The notes below the pieces were generated by a model that was given only the letters and a program-made list of their open reading frames with translations, was not told the DNA's origin and searched no databases. Shown one piece after another: positions 1 through 9,037 of a stretch of 64,000 nucleotides of DNA. This DNA comes from Sulfurospirillum cavolei (GTDB lineage: Bacteria; Campylobacterota; Campylobacteria; Campylobacterales; Sulfurospirillaceae). Position 1 is the stretch's first letter; every line of letters starts with the position of its first letter. A program made the position numbers and the translations under genes. The stretch is taken from NCBI RefSeq assembly GCF_000813325.1, contig NZ_BBQE01000003.1. The stretch is one strand, 5' to 3'.

Positions 1-169
1 GTGCGTATCTTTGAATGAGTGCGACCGTACCGTCACTCGAACCGCCGTCGATAATAATATATTCGATAGAAGAATACTCTTGTTCCAAAACCGACACAAT
101 AGTTTGTTCCAAAAGCGTAACGGCATTATAGACAACGGTGATGATGGATATCTTGGGTAACGTTTTCAT
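1..169 (-). CDS. Family 2 glycosyltransferase, N-terminal part (runs off window)
   Basis: The reverse strand opens with ATG at 169 and stays open to the window edge (56 residues). It reads MKTLPKISIITVVYNA, then a TIVSVLEQ-like helix, then IEYIIIDGGSSDGT. This is the nucleotide-binding start of a GT-A fold family 2 glycosyltransferase, with the usual VVYNA strand and the DGGSSDGT turn. The start overlaps the stop of the upstream gene by ATGA, so the two are probably translationally coupled. It is the most distal gene visible in the 14-kb glycan operon. The acceptor and sugar cannot be told from this fragment. Confidence 0.85.
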   Translation of the reverse strand, partial: MKTLPKISIITVVYNAVTLLEQTIVSVLEQEYSSIEYIIIDGGSSDGTVALIQRYA

Positions 170-1179
170 GCGATAAAACTCTTTTTATCAAAAATCCGTT
201 GACGGCTGAAAAGTTTTCTGTAAAAAAATTTAAACGGCAGTAACCAATCATCTTTAAGACGCGAAATCATGTATGAAAGCGTGTATCCTTCAACAGAAAC
301 AGGTTCTTGTAAAAAAATGAATTTTTCTCCAAGCTTGTCGGAAAGATTCTCAAGGTGTCTTACGTAAGGTTTGTAAAGATACGTTCTATCGTTTTGACTT
401 AAACGATAAACACTTAATTCTATTTGGTTGTGGCTCAAAAAACGTAATGCGTGAAAATGGTAAAAAATAACGTCAAACTTCGTATGTGTTTTCTTCTCAA
501 TACCGTATAATTTTGAACCTTCTTGCCCCAAAGTATATTGCTGAATGTTCCACGGTGCAACGCCGCCGCCTAAGTGACGTAAAACATGCACTCCATCAAA
601 CATACTCGTCCAATGATCCAAATACATCTGATCTCCAAACTTCCCGTCTTCGTAACGAGCGAAACACCACTCGCTACACGCGTTTTGCCACCATGAGAGG
701 ACTTTGATACCACGCTCATCGTTCTTAAATGTTACGAATTGGACGCAATAAATACCGCTAGTCGCACTTTGGTCGTACATCGGCGTATAGCGATGTTCAG
801 TAATTAAAACCGACGCATTTTGCATCTCATTGACCAAAACGGATGGGTCGGAAAAAAAATACACATCGGCATCAAGATAGGTACAATGTTCAAGCCCAAA
901 GCGCTCAATCGCATAACGAATCACAAAAGGCGTACATGTCCAGCAGTATTCGCCTTTCGTTCTTTCTTGTTTGATGCGTTTAAGCGTTTCGTCCTCAAAC
1001 ATTTCTAACGAGATAATAGTAGCGTGCTCAAGGTCTAATTTCACAAGTGTTTCAAACGCCAAATCGTCAAAGGCAACAATATAAAGATGGAATTCTTTAC
1101 AATGCACACTGAGCGACTCATACATAGCAAGTCCGCGCGTTAAATAAGCACTGTCAAAGAGCGTACAATAGTTATACAT
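166..1179 (-). CDS. GT8-like glycosyltransferase
   Basis: A 337-residue protein whose N-terminus (MYNYCTLFDSAYL) and metal-binding stretch YLDADVYFFSDP (DAD at about 103-105) resemble GT-A enzymes related to family 8. These transfer a sugar from a nucleotide donor, usually with Mn2+ held by the DxD motif. No membrane segment is seen, so it should act at the cytoplasmic face on a lipid-linked glycan. Its start overlaps the end of the upstream methyltransferase by 8 bases, and its stop overlaps the next glycosyltransferase start. Family placement is inferred from motif and context; the sugar is unknown. Confidence 0.7.
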   Translation of the reverse strand: MYNYCTLFDSAYLTRGLAMYESLSVHCKEFHLYIVAFDDLAFETLVKLDLEHATIISLEMFEDETLKRIKQERTKGEYCWTCTPFVIRYAIERFGLEHCTYLDADVYFFSDPSVLVNEMQNASVLITEHRYTPMYDQSATSGIYCVQFVTFKNDERGIKVLSWWQNACSEWCFARYEDGKFGDQMYLDHWTSMFDGVHVLRHLGGGVAPWNIQQYTLGQEGSKLYGIEKKTHTKFDVIFYHFHALRFLSHNQIELSVYRLSQNDRTYLYKPYVRHLENLSDKLGEKFIFLQEPVSVEGYTLSYMISRLKDDWLLPFKFFYRKLFSRQRIFDKKSFIA

Positions 1180-1900
1180 CTTTTATCTTCTTTGCCAACA
1201 CAATATTATCCAAATACAAATCATCATTTCTAGGTAAAATCTTGGCAAAAAAAAGCCCTAAAAGATTGATGGGTGCCATTAAAATCACTGTGATACCTAA
1301 GTTAACATATATATTTTTTGTCAATGTTATTTTAAATAAATACGCATTAATCAATTGAAAAATAACTTCTAGTCCATTGTTACTTTTTCGATGCTCCACA
1401 ATTTCAAAACCATTTTCGCACAAAAGATATTTGAGTCCAAACGAAGAATAGCGAGCATAATCATAAGGTTGTTCATGTTCGTCCCAAACAAAAGGAACGG
1501 TTATCAAAAATTTACCATCCATTTTCAGTACTCGATTGGCTTCTTTTAAAAAATCTTGAGGATTAAATACATGCTCAAAAACTTGATTTGAAATCAAATG
1601 ATCAAAATTTTGATTGGCAAAAGGCATATGTGTACCATCATAAAAATAATCGGCTTTTTTATGTGTTCTATTGGTTGGAGTATCAAGCTCAAGCCCTATA
1701 TATTCTCTTGCATGAGTCAAATGAGCGTACGGTTTGTGCCCGCAACCTATATCTAAAACCCTCCCATCTAACTGTACAATAAGTTCTGAGATAGCTCGAT
1801 ATAACCCTTTTCGTGCAAAATAAAAAGGATTAATAAAAAGCCCTATGAAGCGAGGATTAAATTGTTCTTGAAGATAAAGATTTTTCAATTTTCTAATCAT
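1172..1900 (-). CDS. SAM-dependent methyltransferase (class I)
   Basis: A 242-residue protein with the SAM-binding motif VLDIGCGHKPY at about 48-58. The acidic loop and post-motif FDHLISNQVFEHV and the RVLKMDGKFLITVPF strand are typical of the Methyltransf_11 group. It probably methylates a sugar or the end of a surface glycan, as judged only from its place among glycosyltransferases. The C-terminal hydrophobic stretch (about 195-220) may bind membrane. The region is somewhat more AT-rich than the sugar-nucleotide genes upstream. It overlaps both neighbours by 8 bases. Confidence 0.8.
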   Translation of the reverse strand: MIRKLKNLYLQEQFNPRFIGLFINPFYFARKGLYRAISELIVQLDGRVLDIGCGHKPYAHLTHAREYIGLELDTPTNRTHKKADYFYDGTHMPFANQNFDHLISNQVFEHVFNPQDFLKEANRVLKMDGKFLITVPFVWDEHEQPYDYARYSSFGLKYLLCENGFEIVEHRKSNNGLEVIFQLINAYLFKITLTKNIYVNLGITVILMAPINLLGLFFAKILPRNDDLYLDNIVLAKKIKDV

Positions 1901-2690
1901 TGTTGCGCTCCAAAATCATTCCTCGAAAAGCACACAATTCCGTTTTTCCATCCAAGCCATCAAAACTTTCTACAACATGATAACGATGAAGAAAAGCAGA
2001 TAAAAACTGTTTTTCTTCAAAAAACCAACAAGGATAGCTCGCCTCATAAATAGAAGGTGGGACTTTTTGGACGGTTAATCTTTCTTGACATGCAAAAGGT
2101 GTTCTATCTATAACAATAAATTCAAAATCAAATTTTAACAGTTCTTCAAGTAAAACGTAAGGCTTTTCAAGGTATTGTAAAACACTCGAAAGCACTAAGA
2201 TAGTGGGGTGATGTATCGCGAAGCAACGTTTGATATCATCATAAAATTTCAAGCGTTCATCTTGAAACTCCTTTTTGCCTGTTTTGACAAAATGCTTTTG
2301 CTCGACGACATTCCACGAAACGTCTTTTAAACCGTCTAAAAATTTTTTATTTTGAAAGTAGGTACTTCCTAAGCTTCCTCCAAAGTCAAGAACATGTAAT
2401 CTTCCTTGCGTTCGTGAAGAAGCGTACATAAGTCCGCTTAACAGCGGCCATGAATATTCTATTTTATCAAATAAAACACCGTCACGTTCATAGACAGCCT
2501 TACCTTCCTTTACTTGTTTTAGCGCGCCATAAACTTTTTCGATAATCTTTTCATTATCGTAGCTTCCGGCATCGCGTTTTGCATCTTCCCATGAGGCATA
2601 ATTTCCAATCCATCCGTATCGACGGTGTTTTAAACGTCTTAAATATCGCAATACCAAAGGAGGCAACAGTTCTTTAAGAAATCTTCGCAT
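1893..2690 (-). CDS. Putative methyltransferase, TIGR04325 type
   Basis: A 265-residue protein with SWEDAKRDAGSYD near residue 33, a SAM-site-like VLDFGGSLGSTYF at about 100-112, then VVEQKHFVKTGKKEF and VLSSVLQYLEKPYVLL. This order matches the LIC12133/TIGR04325 family of putative methyltransferases found in LPS and capsule loci. Biochemical function is not established for the family. The gene overlaps the preceding glycosyltransferase by 17 bases. TTACATGTT at 2391-2399 on the opposite strand codes Leu-His-Val here, one of the iterated ACATGT sites. Confidence 0.75.
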   Translation of the reverse strand: MRRFLKELLPPLVLRYLRRLKHRRYGWIGNYASWEDAKRDAGSYDNEKIIEKVYGALKQVKEGKAVYERDGVLFDKIEYSWPLLSGLMYASSRTQGRLHVLDFGGSLGSTYFQNKKFLDGLKDVSWNVVEQKHFVKTGKKEFQDERLKFYDDIKRCFAIHHPTILVLSSVLQYLEKPYVLLEELLKFDFEFIVIDRTPFACQERLTVQKVPPSIYEASYPCWFFEEKQFLSAFLHRYHVVESFDGLDGKTELCAFRGMILERNND

Positions 2691-3579
2691 GACGCACGTA
2701 TCCCACTATTTTAGTAATGATTTTTTCAAAAATATTGCGTTTTGATTGCAAAAGATAATTTCGGATTTTTTCCTTAGCCGTCTTATCTTCTTTGATTATC
2801 ACGGTATTGAGTGACACATCAAAATTTAAAACGACATCATACACCTTAGTCGCACTACAATGTGTTCCTTGCCCGTCTAAACCGATATTTTGCACGTAAC
2901 TCTTCCCAGGATAAAGTGTTAAAGCGTCTTGAAGCAATGCCGAAAAATACCATCGTATTGCCCATGAGTTGTTTTTCCCTTGAATCTGATCTTTTAGCAT
3001 TTGCGTATAGGCGTACGCACCGTCAAAATCCGCTTCTTTTTGAAGTTTGCGCTTAGAGACTTCATCTAAGAGTTTCTGCCCGTTTGCTTCAAACGCATCC
3101 CAGCCTCGCTTCCATGTCGCCCAACCCCAACAGTCCGCACCCTTTAAAAAAAACGTATCGGGAAGTTCCGCGACGGGATAAATATAACCGTGAATCGAAA
3201 TGACATTAGGCTCGTTTTCGTACAAGGTAAGCGCTTCATTCATATAGGTTAAAAAACAAGGGCTTGTGACCAAATCATCTTCAAGAACGATGATTTTTCC
3301 GTATTGATTGACGATATTTGTCACGCCGTCGATAATGGAATTTGCCAATCCCCAGTTTTTTTCTCGCTCGATAACGGTGACTTTTTTAAACCCTTCTATC
3401 GTTTGAAGATACTCTCTTATATTTCTTACATGTAAAGATGCCGCATCGTTTTTTGCGCCGTCGCTGTAGACAACAAGTTCACTCTCGTTTGCTAATGCGT
3501 TTTTTTGTAACGCTTCAACGGTTTGCTTCGTATGCCAAGGACGATTATAGGTAAACAAAACGATAGGGGCTAAAGTCAT
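2674..3579 (-). CDS. Glycosyltransferase, family 2/GNT-I-like
   Basis: A 301-residue GT-A fold enzyme. PIVLFTYNRPWHT at the N-terminus, VVYSDGAKND, and the acidic KIIVLEDDLVTSP (EDD near residue 100) form the donor and metal site. DCWGWATWKRGWDAF follows and is typical of glycosyltransferases in bacterial surface-glycan clusters that resemble GNT-I. The start overlaps the FkbM methyltransferase stop (ATGA at 3576-3579). Donor and acceptor are unknown. A perfect TTACATGTAA lies inside the gene at 3426-3435. Confidence 0.75.
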   Translation of the reverse strand: MTLAPIVLFTYNRPWHTKQTVEALQKNALANESELVVYSDGAKNDAASLHVRNIREYLQTIEGFKKVTVIEREKNWGLANSIIDGVTNIVNQYGKIIVLEDDLVTSPCFLTYMNEALTLYENEPNVISIHGYIYPVAELPDTFFLKGADCWGWATWKRGWDAFEANGQKLLDEVSKRKLQKEADFDGAYAYTQMLKDQIQGKNNSWAIRWYFSALLQDALTLYPGKSYVQNIGLDGQGTHCSATKVYDVVLNFDVSLNTVIIKEDKTAKEKIRNYLLQSKRNIFEKIITKIVGYVRHAKIS

Positions 3580-4313
3580 TTGTTTTTCACTTCTTCAAAA
3601 TAGATTCTATGCACGAAAAATACGGTATTGACCGTCTTGGCATAAACCTTGTAGTCTAAATTCATCATAAACTTTACGATTTCATTGTCGCTTAAGCGCA
3701 TCACATCAGTTTCTAAAACTTCCACCAAAACAACTTTAGGGCAATGCGTTAAAAAATCATTCGATTTAAGAACTTTAAAATCCCATCCTTCAACATCGAT
3801 GGACAAAAAATCAATTTTTTGTCCGCTGGGCAAATTGGTATCAAAAATCTCTTTTAACGTATATGTTTGCAACGGTATTTTCGATGTAACAAAATACACT
3901 CCCTCATCTTCGCGTTTTTGGGTTAGTGTTTCGGAAAATCCATTCAATGCAGGGTCATTAAAAACGTAATAAGTAAGTTCTTGGTTGGTATCTGAAACGG
4001 GAGCCTCAATATTTATATCGCGAGGGCGCATTTTATCAAAAACTTTCATGCTGTTTGGCATCGCATCGATATTGATACCACACCAACCTTTACGGTAAAA
4101 AAGATACGTATTTGAAAATCGCTTTGGATGATGCGCTCCGACATCAACGTAAAATCCGTTTGTTTGATGTGCGAAGAGCCGATTCAAGACCATATCTTCG
4201 CCCTCTTGAGCATACGATCGAGTGGCATACTCATTAAAATAATTATTTTTGAACTCAATTAAATAATCGCGTATTTGTTTTGGAATAATTGTTTTAAACC
4301 ATTTTTTTATCAT
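3576..4313 (-). CDS. FkbM-family methyltransferase
   Basis: A 245-residue protein with SYAQEGEDMVLNRLF, then FYVDVGAHHPKRFSNTYLFY and NIDAMPNSMKVF, then DFLSIDVEGWDFKVLK. These are the conserved blocks of the FkbM family (Methyltransf_21), whose members often O-methylate sugars in glycan loci. The ATG at 4313 is preferred over the TTG at 4316 because AGAGGG lies seven bases upstream of it. It overlaps the flippase gene by 20 bases and the next gene by four. The substrate is not deducible. Confidence 0.85.
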   Translation of the reverse strand: MIKKWFKTIIPKQIRDYLIEFKNNYFNEYATRSYAQEGEDMVLNRLFAHQTNGFYVDVGAHHPKRFSNTYLFYRKGWCGINIDAMPNSMKVFDKMRPRDINIEAPVSDTNQELTYYVFNDPALNGFSETLTQKREDEGVYFVTSKIPLQTYTLKEIFDTNLPSGQKIDFLSIDVEGWDFKVLKSNDFLTHCPKVVLVEVLETDVMRLSDNEIVKFMMNLDYKVYAKTVNTVFFVHRIYFEEVKNK

Positions 4314-5619
4314 CAAATACCCTCTTAAAAATAATACTTTTTGATAAACAGATAAAATTTATTCTTGTTCGATCCCAAAAAGATAATGAAATATACGCCG
4401 CCAAAGCGTAGGAAATAAGCGTTGCCCACGCCGCACCTTGTATCCCAATGCTATCAATTAAAAAATAATTTAATCCAATATTTGAAAATGCGCCTATCAA
4501 TGTATTAATTGTAGAAAAAATTTGTAAATTTTCATTGACCAGCCAAAAACTGCTTGCAACACCCAAGAAAACAAATACTCCTGCCCAAATATGTATCCTT
4601 AAAACATCTCCTGCTTGAGCATATTGACTTCCATACAGTAAATGGACAACCCAATGCGATAAAAATGTCATCGGAAGTGCAATGAGTATCGCTAACCATA
4701 TCATCAACGTATAAAGTCTTTGAAGCCTTGTGTAATAAAGCTCTTCACTCACTTGTTTTGCGTTTACAATCGCAGGAAATAGCGAACTTGCAATGACCAT
4801 CGGTATAAAGTACCATGCTTCGGAAATTCGTACCGCCGCAGCATAGTGACCTACAGCTTCGCTTCCTAACATCTCTTGAATCATCACTTGATCGATTTTC
4901 ATATAAATCGACACGACAAGACCGCTTAACATCAAAGGCCACGCATTTTGCAGAAGCACTTTGGCTACGGTAGCATCAAATACTTTAAAATGAATGTTCC
5001 ACCGTGTAAATCGTGCATAAAAATAAATAAGTCCTAGGGCTAAAACCATACTATCGAAAAGTACAATCCACACAAACGCAATTAAAGGTGCTTGATAAAA
5101 AATACAAACCACCTTTAATAGGCTCGAAACGCAAAGCGATACGGTATTGGCATAAACAACGTATCGACTCAGCACTTTGGCTTGAAAAAACATATCGATA
5201 ACGTTAAAGGATTGAAAAAAAACTGCCGAAGCAACGATAAAAACCATTTTGTTCACAAACGCATCGTTTGAAGTAAAACATACGGCAACACCTAAAAGAA
5301 GTACGGTCAAAAAAGCGGCGCAAAGTTTTAATACAAATGTCGTCGATAATAACGCTTCTTTGTGCGAGTCATCTTTCACTAACTCTCGCACGACAATGCT
5401 ATCAAGTCCCAACGTCGAAAGGACCGTAAAAAGCCCTACAAAACTTTGCACGTAACTAAACAAGCCGTAGCGCTCGGGTCCTAAATAGCGCGCCACCCAA
5501 ACACCGACAAAAAGGCCGACGAACATTCGCAAGACTTTTTCGCCCAAAAGCCATGAGGTGTTTTTAAAATATTTTTGAAATCCTTGATGCTCTTTTAGCG
5601 TCTTTATTTTGGAGAGCAT
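4294..5619 (-). CDS. wzx: Wzx-type oligosaccharide flippase
   Basis: A 441-residue integral membrane protein with about 12-14 hydrophobic segments. The N-terminal block NTSWLLGEKVLRMFVGLFVG, followed by WVARYLGPERYGLFSYVQ, is characteristic of the polysaccharide-biosynthesis (MATE-like MOP) export family. It should flip an undecaprenyl-linked repeat unit across the inner membrane. The ATG at 5619 lies inside the end of the fucose synthase gene; an in-frame GTG at 5637 is an alternative start. Neither has a strong ribosome-binding site. Context supports Wzx rather than a drug exporter. Confidence 0.85.
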   Translation of the reverse strand: MLSKIKTLKEHQGFQKYFKNTSWLLGEKVLRMFVGLFVGVWVARYLGPERYGLFSYVQSFVGLFTVLSTLGLDSIVVRELVKDDSHKEALLSTTFVLKLCAAFLTVLLLGVAVCFTSNDAFVNKMVFIVASAVFFQSFNVIDMFFQAKVLSRYVVYANTVSLCVSSLLKVVCIFYQAPLIAFVWIVLFDSMVLALGLIYFYARFTRWNIHFKVFDATVAKVLLQNAWPLMLSGLVVSIYMKIDQVMIQEMLGSEAVGHYAAAVRISEAWYFIPMVIASSLFPAIVNAKQVSEELYYTRLQRLYTLMIWLAILIALPMTFLSHWVVHLLYGSQYAQAGDVLRIHIWAGVFVFLGVASSFWLVNENLQIFSTINTLIGAFSNIGLNYFLIDSIGIQGAAWATLISYALAAYISLSFWDRTRINFICLSKSIIFKRVFDDKKMV

Positions 5620-6578
5620 TCTTGTTTCAAAAACCACCCGTAAACCGTTTGGATTCCTTCTTCAAGCCGCACCTTATGTTTCCATCCTAAAGCATTCAGC
5701 TTTGAAGGGTCTGTACGCTTGAGCATCGTTCCATCCGGTTTTGACGTATTGTAAATAAGCTTTCCTTCATACCCAACAATCTTTTGGATTAATTCTGCCA
5801 ACTCTTGAATGCTAATATCTTCTCCCGTTCCGATATTGATATGCGTATTACGAATCTCTTTTTTATCGCCGATTAAATCTTTAAAATCAACGTTTTCCAT
5901 AAGAAATACGCATGCGTCCGCCATATCTTCGGAGTAGAGAAACTCTCTTCGCGGTTTTCCGCTTCCCCATATCTCGACTTCCTTATCGTGATTCACTTTG
6001 GCTTCGTGAATTTTTCGAATGAGTGCAGGAAGCACATGCGACGTTTCAAGATCGAAGTTATCGTTAGGTCCGTAAAGATTCGTAGGCATCACGGAGATGA
6101 AGTTGGTACCGTATTGAAGATTGTAACTCTCGCACATTTTAATACCGGCAATTTTCGCTATCGCGTAAGGTTCATTCGTATATTCAAGCTCACTCGTGAG
6201 TAAAGAGTCTTCCTTCATTGGCTGCGGTGCGTTTTTGGGGTAAATGCACGTAGAGCCTAAAAAGAGCAATTTTTTAACGCCGTGAACATAACTTTGATGA
6301 ATGACATTATTTTGGATTTGCATATTTTCATAGATAAAATCAGCTCTATACGTATTGTTTGCAACAATACCTCCCACTTTAGCCGCGGCTAAAAAGACGT
6401 ATTCAGGTTTTTCTTTCTCAAAAAACTCTGCAACAGCCTGCTGATGGGTTAAATCAAGCTCCGCATGGGTTCGGGTAAGGATGTTTGTATACCCTTTACA
6501 TGTAAGGTTTTTAACAATCGCAGAACCCACAAGTCCTCGATGCCCTGCGACGTAAATTTTAGCTGTTTTATTCATCAT
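5604..6578 (-). CDS. fcl: GDP-L-fucose synthase
   Basis: A 324-residue short-chain dehydrogenase that epimerises and reduces GDP-4-keto-6-deoxymannose to GDP-L-fucose. It shows the NADP motif YVAGHRGLVGSAI near the start, the family signature LGSTCIYPKNAPQPM and the catalytic Tyr-Lys in NEPYAIAKIAG. PTNLYGPNDNFDLETSHV is also typical of Fcl/WcaG. ATG codons at 6578 and 6575 follow GAGTAAG; an upstream TTG at 6587 is less likely. Gmd, the preceding enzyme of the pathway, is encoded one base upstream. Confidence 0.95.
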   Translation of the reverse strand: MMNKTAKIYVAGHRGLVGSAIVKNLTCKGYTNILTRTHAELDLTHQQAVAEFFEKEKPEYVFLAAAKVGGIVANNTYRADFIYENMQIQNNVIHQSYVHGVKKLLFLGSTCIYPKNAPQPMKEDSLLTSELEYTNEPYAIAKIAGIKMCESYNLQYGTNFISVMPTNLYGPNDNFDLETSHVLPALIRKIHEAKVNHDKEVEIWGSGKPRREFLYSEDMADACVFLMENVDFKDLIGDKKEIRNTHINIGTGEDISIQELAELIQKIVGYEGKLIYNTSKPDGTMLKRTDPSKLNALGWKHKVRLEEGIQTVYGWFLKQECSPK

Positions 6579-6579
6579 C

Positions 6580-7698
6580 TTACTCAAAATAACTCATAAT
6601 TTTATAACCGCCCTCTTTGAGGTAAACATCCTTGGTCATCAATTTCAGATCCGATGCCATCATATCTTTGACTAAATCTTCGAGCTTAAATTCACGCTTC
6701 CATCCTAATTTTTGCTCCGCTTTACTGGGGTCTCCCAAAAGCAGATCCACTTCAGTCGGTCTAAAATAGCGAGGATCGACGGCTACGACTTCTTTGCCAA
6801 TTTCAACCTGATAGAGTGGATTTGAACACGATTTTACAACACCAATTTCATTCACACCTTCGCCTTTAAACTCAAGCTCAATACCGCAGTATCCAAACGC
6901 CATGCGTACAAAGTCACGCACCATTGTGGTTTGGCCTGTTGCAATGACCCAGTCTTCTGGCTCAGGGGCTTGAAGAATCATCCACATCATACGCACATAA
7001 TCTTTCGCATGACCCCAGTCCCGTTTGGCATTGAGGTTGCCAAGGTAGAGTTTATCTTGCAATCCAAGCGCAATTTTGCTTGCCGCTCGCGTGATTTTAC
7101 GCGTTACAAACGTCTCTCCGCGTACGGGCGATTCATGGTTAAATAAAATACCATTGCAGGCAAACATGCCGTATGCTTCTCGGTAGTTCACCGTAATCCA
7201 ATACGCATACATTTTAGCCACGGCATAAGGACTTCTTGGATAAAACGGTGTGGTCTCGCTCTGTGGGGTTTCTTGCACTTTACCGTAAAGTTCAGACGTA
7301 CTCGCTTGATAGATTTTTGTCTTTTTCTCTAAGCCTAAAAGGCGCACCGCCTCTAAGATACGAAGTGTGCCTGTGCCATCGGCATTCGCAACGTATTCAG
7401 GTGTCTCAAATGAAACAGCCACGTGACTCATCGCCGCAAGATTATAAATCTCATCAGGTTGTGTCTCTTGGATGATACGCGTTAAATTCATACTATCGGT
7501 CATGTCGCCGTGATGCAAAATAAGATTTCTATTTTCGACATGGGGATCTTGGTAAAGATGGTCGATTCTATCGGTATTAAAGAGTGAACTACGTCGTTTA
7601 AGACCGTGAACAATATACCCTTTTTTAAGCAAAAATTCTGCTAAATAACTGCCGTCTTGTCCCGTAATACCTGTAATCAGTGCTACTTTTTGATTCAT
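6580..7698 (-). CDS. gmd: GDP-mannose 4,6-dehydratase
   Basis: A 372-residue enzyme converting GDP-D-mannose to GDP-4-keto-6-deoxy-D-mannose. The Rossmann motif ALITGITGQDGSYLAEFL, the SSLFNTDRIDHLY segment, ASTSELYGKVQETPQ and the active-site YPRSPYAVAKMYAYW are all textbook Gmd. Its start overlaps the manC stop by ATGA, and fcl follows after one base. The order manC-gmd-fcl thus forms a GDP-fucose cassette. It acts in the cytoplasm. Confidence 0.97.
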   Translation of the reverse strand: MNQKVALITGITGQDGSYLAEFLLKKGYIVHGLKRRSSLFNTDRIDHLYQDPHVENRNLILHHGDMTDSMNLTRIIQETQPDEIYNLAAMSHVAVSFETPEYVANADGTGTLRILEAVRLLGLEKKTKIYQASTSELYGKVQETPQSETTPFYPRSPYAVAKMYAYWITVNYREAYGMFACNGILFNHESPVRGETFVTRKITRAASKIALGLQDKLYLGNLNAKRDWGHAKDYVRMMWMILQAPEPEDWVIATGQTTMVRDFVRMAFGYCGIELEFKGEGVNEIGVVKSCSNPLYQVEIGKEVVAVDPRYFRPTEVDLLLGDPSKAEQKLGWKREFKLEDLVKDMMASDLKLMTKDVYLKEGGYKIMSYFE

Positions 7699-9026
7699 AC
7701 TTCTTTCCTTTTATAATCGTCTTCAACTCTTACGATATCGTCTTCGCCCGTATAACTGCCCACTTGCGCTTCGATTAACACTAAGGGAATTTTTCCTTCA
7801 TTGCTTAGGCGATGAATTTCCCCCGCCTTAATGTACGTCGATTCGTTTTCCCGTACCAAGAAAATTTTCTCTTCAACTTGAACAACGGCCGTTCCGCTAA
7901 CAACGATCCAGTGTTCGTTACGGTGAAAGTGCTTTTGCAAGCTCAGGCGACATCCCGGTTTTACGACAATTTTTTTAATTTTATACCCTATTTTATCTTC
8001 TAAAACGCTGTAGGTACCCCATGGACGATGCACTGTTTTATGCGTCGTCGTCAAATCGCCGTTTTCTTTTTTGAGCTTTCCTACGATCTCTTTGACTTTT
8101 TGAGAACTCCCTTTTTGACTAATCAAAAGCGCATCTTCCGTATCGATAACAATCAAATCATGCACATCAATGAGGCTGACATGTTTATCGGCCATCACGA
8201 AATTATTGCTTGCGTCATTATCGAGTTCTTGGCAGAGTGCATCAAAACTTCCCACGTCACTCCAACCCATATCGCTGGGAACGACTTTCACTTTTTTGCT
8301 TTTTTCCATTACGGCATAGTCGATACTATCTTCGGGAATAGTAAACATATCGTCATGACCGATACGTAAAACAACTTCTTGACGCGCATGCGCATAAGCG
8401 GTTTGACATGTCAGGAAAATTTGCGGCGCATACGTTTCAAGCTCATGCAAAAACACACCTGCCTTGAAACAAAACATCCCGCTGTTCCAGTAGTAATTCC
8501 CGGCTTGTACGTAAGCTTCCGCCGTTTGATGATCGGGTTTTTCGTGAAAGGCTTTCACCTCTGCACCCTCGGCTTCAATATAACCGAATCCCGTTTCGGC
8601 GAACGTCGGCTTGATACCAAACGTCACTAAAAAGCCTTCTTTGGCTAAGCGTTCCGCTTCGTTGACCGCATGTTCATACGCTTTTTGATCTTTAATCAAA
8701 TGATCGCTTGGGCTTACCAATACGATTTCATCTTGATCCAAAGCCATACATGCAAGGGCAATAGCGGGCGCAGTATTGCGAGCAATCGGCTCGAGTAAAT
8801 AACGATTGTTCGACTTTTTAAGCTCTTCCAATTGATCGAGAGCTAAGAAATATTGTTCGGTATTGGAGACGATAAAGTGCTCGCTACACACCGTACTGTT
8901 GCGTTCAACCGTCAATTGGAACAACGATTTTTGATCAAAAAGTTTAACAAACTGTTTGGGCATCAACGTACGGCTAAGCGGCCAGAGTCTCGTACCGCTC
9001 CCGCCGCATAAAATTAAATTGGTCAT
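7695..9026 (-). CDS. manC: Mannose-1-phosphate guanylyltransferase (intact copy)
   Basis: A 443-residue enzyme making GDP-mannose from mannose 1-phosphate and GTP. LILCGGSGTRLWPLSR and MPKQFVKLF at the N-terminus, VSPSDHLI and the EKP motif in AFHEKPDHQTAEAY mark the nucleotidyltransferase. The C-terminal cupin domain (HRPWGTYSVLEDK to about 440), with LQKHFHRNEHWIVVSGTA, is the type II phosphomannose isomerase part. A second copy at 60214-61473 lacks the last part of this cupin domain. The gene sits between ugd and gmd in the same operon. Confidence 0.96.
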   Translation of the reverse strand: MTNLILCGGSGTRLWPLSRTLMPKQFVKLFDQKSLFQLTVERNSTVCSEHFIVSNTEQYFLALDQLEELKKSNNRYLLEPIARNTAPAIALACMALDQDEIVLVSPSDHLIKDQKAYEHAVNEAERLAKEGFLVTFGIKPTFAETGFGYIEAEGAEVKAFHEKPDHQTAEAYVQAGNYYWNSGMFCFKAGVFLHELETYAPQIFLTCQTAYAHARQEVVLRIGHDDMFTIPEDSIDYAVMEKSKKVKVVPSDMGWSDVGSFDALCQELDNDASNNFVMADKHVSLIDVHDLIVIDTEDALLISQKGSSQKVKEIVGKLKKENGDLTTTHKTVHRPWGTYSVLEDKIGYKIKKIVVKPGCRLSLQKHFHRNEHWIVVSGTAVVQVEEKIFLVRENESTYIKAGEIHRLSNEGKIPLVLIEAQVGSYTGEDDIVRVEDDYKRKEV

Positions 9027-9037
9027 TTCGCTTCCTT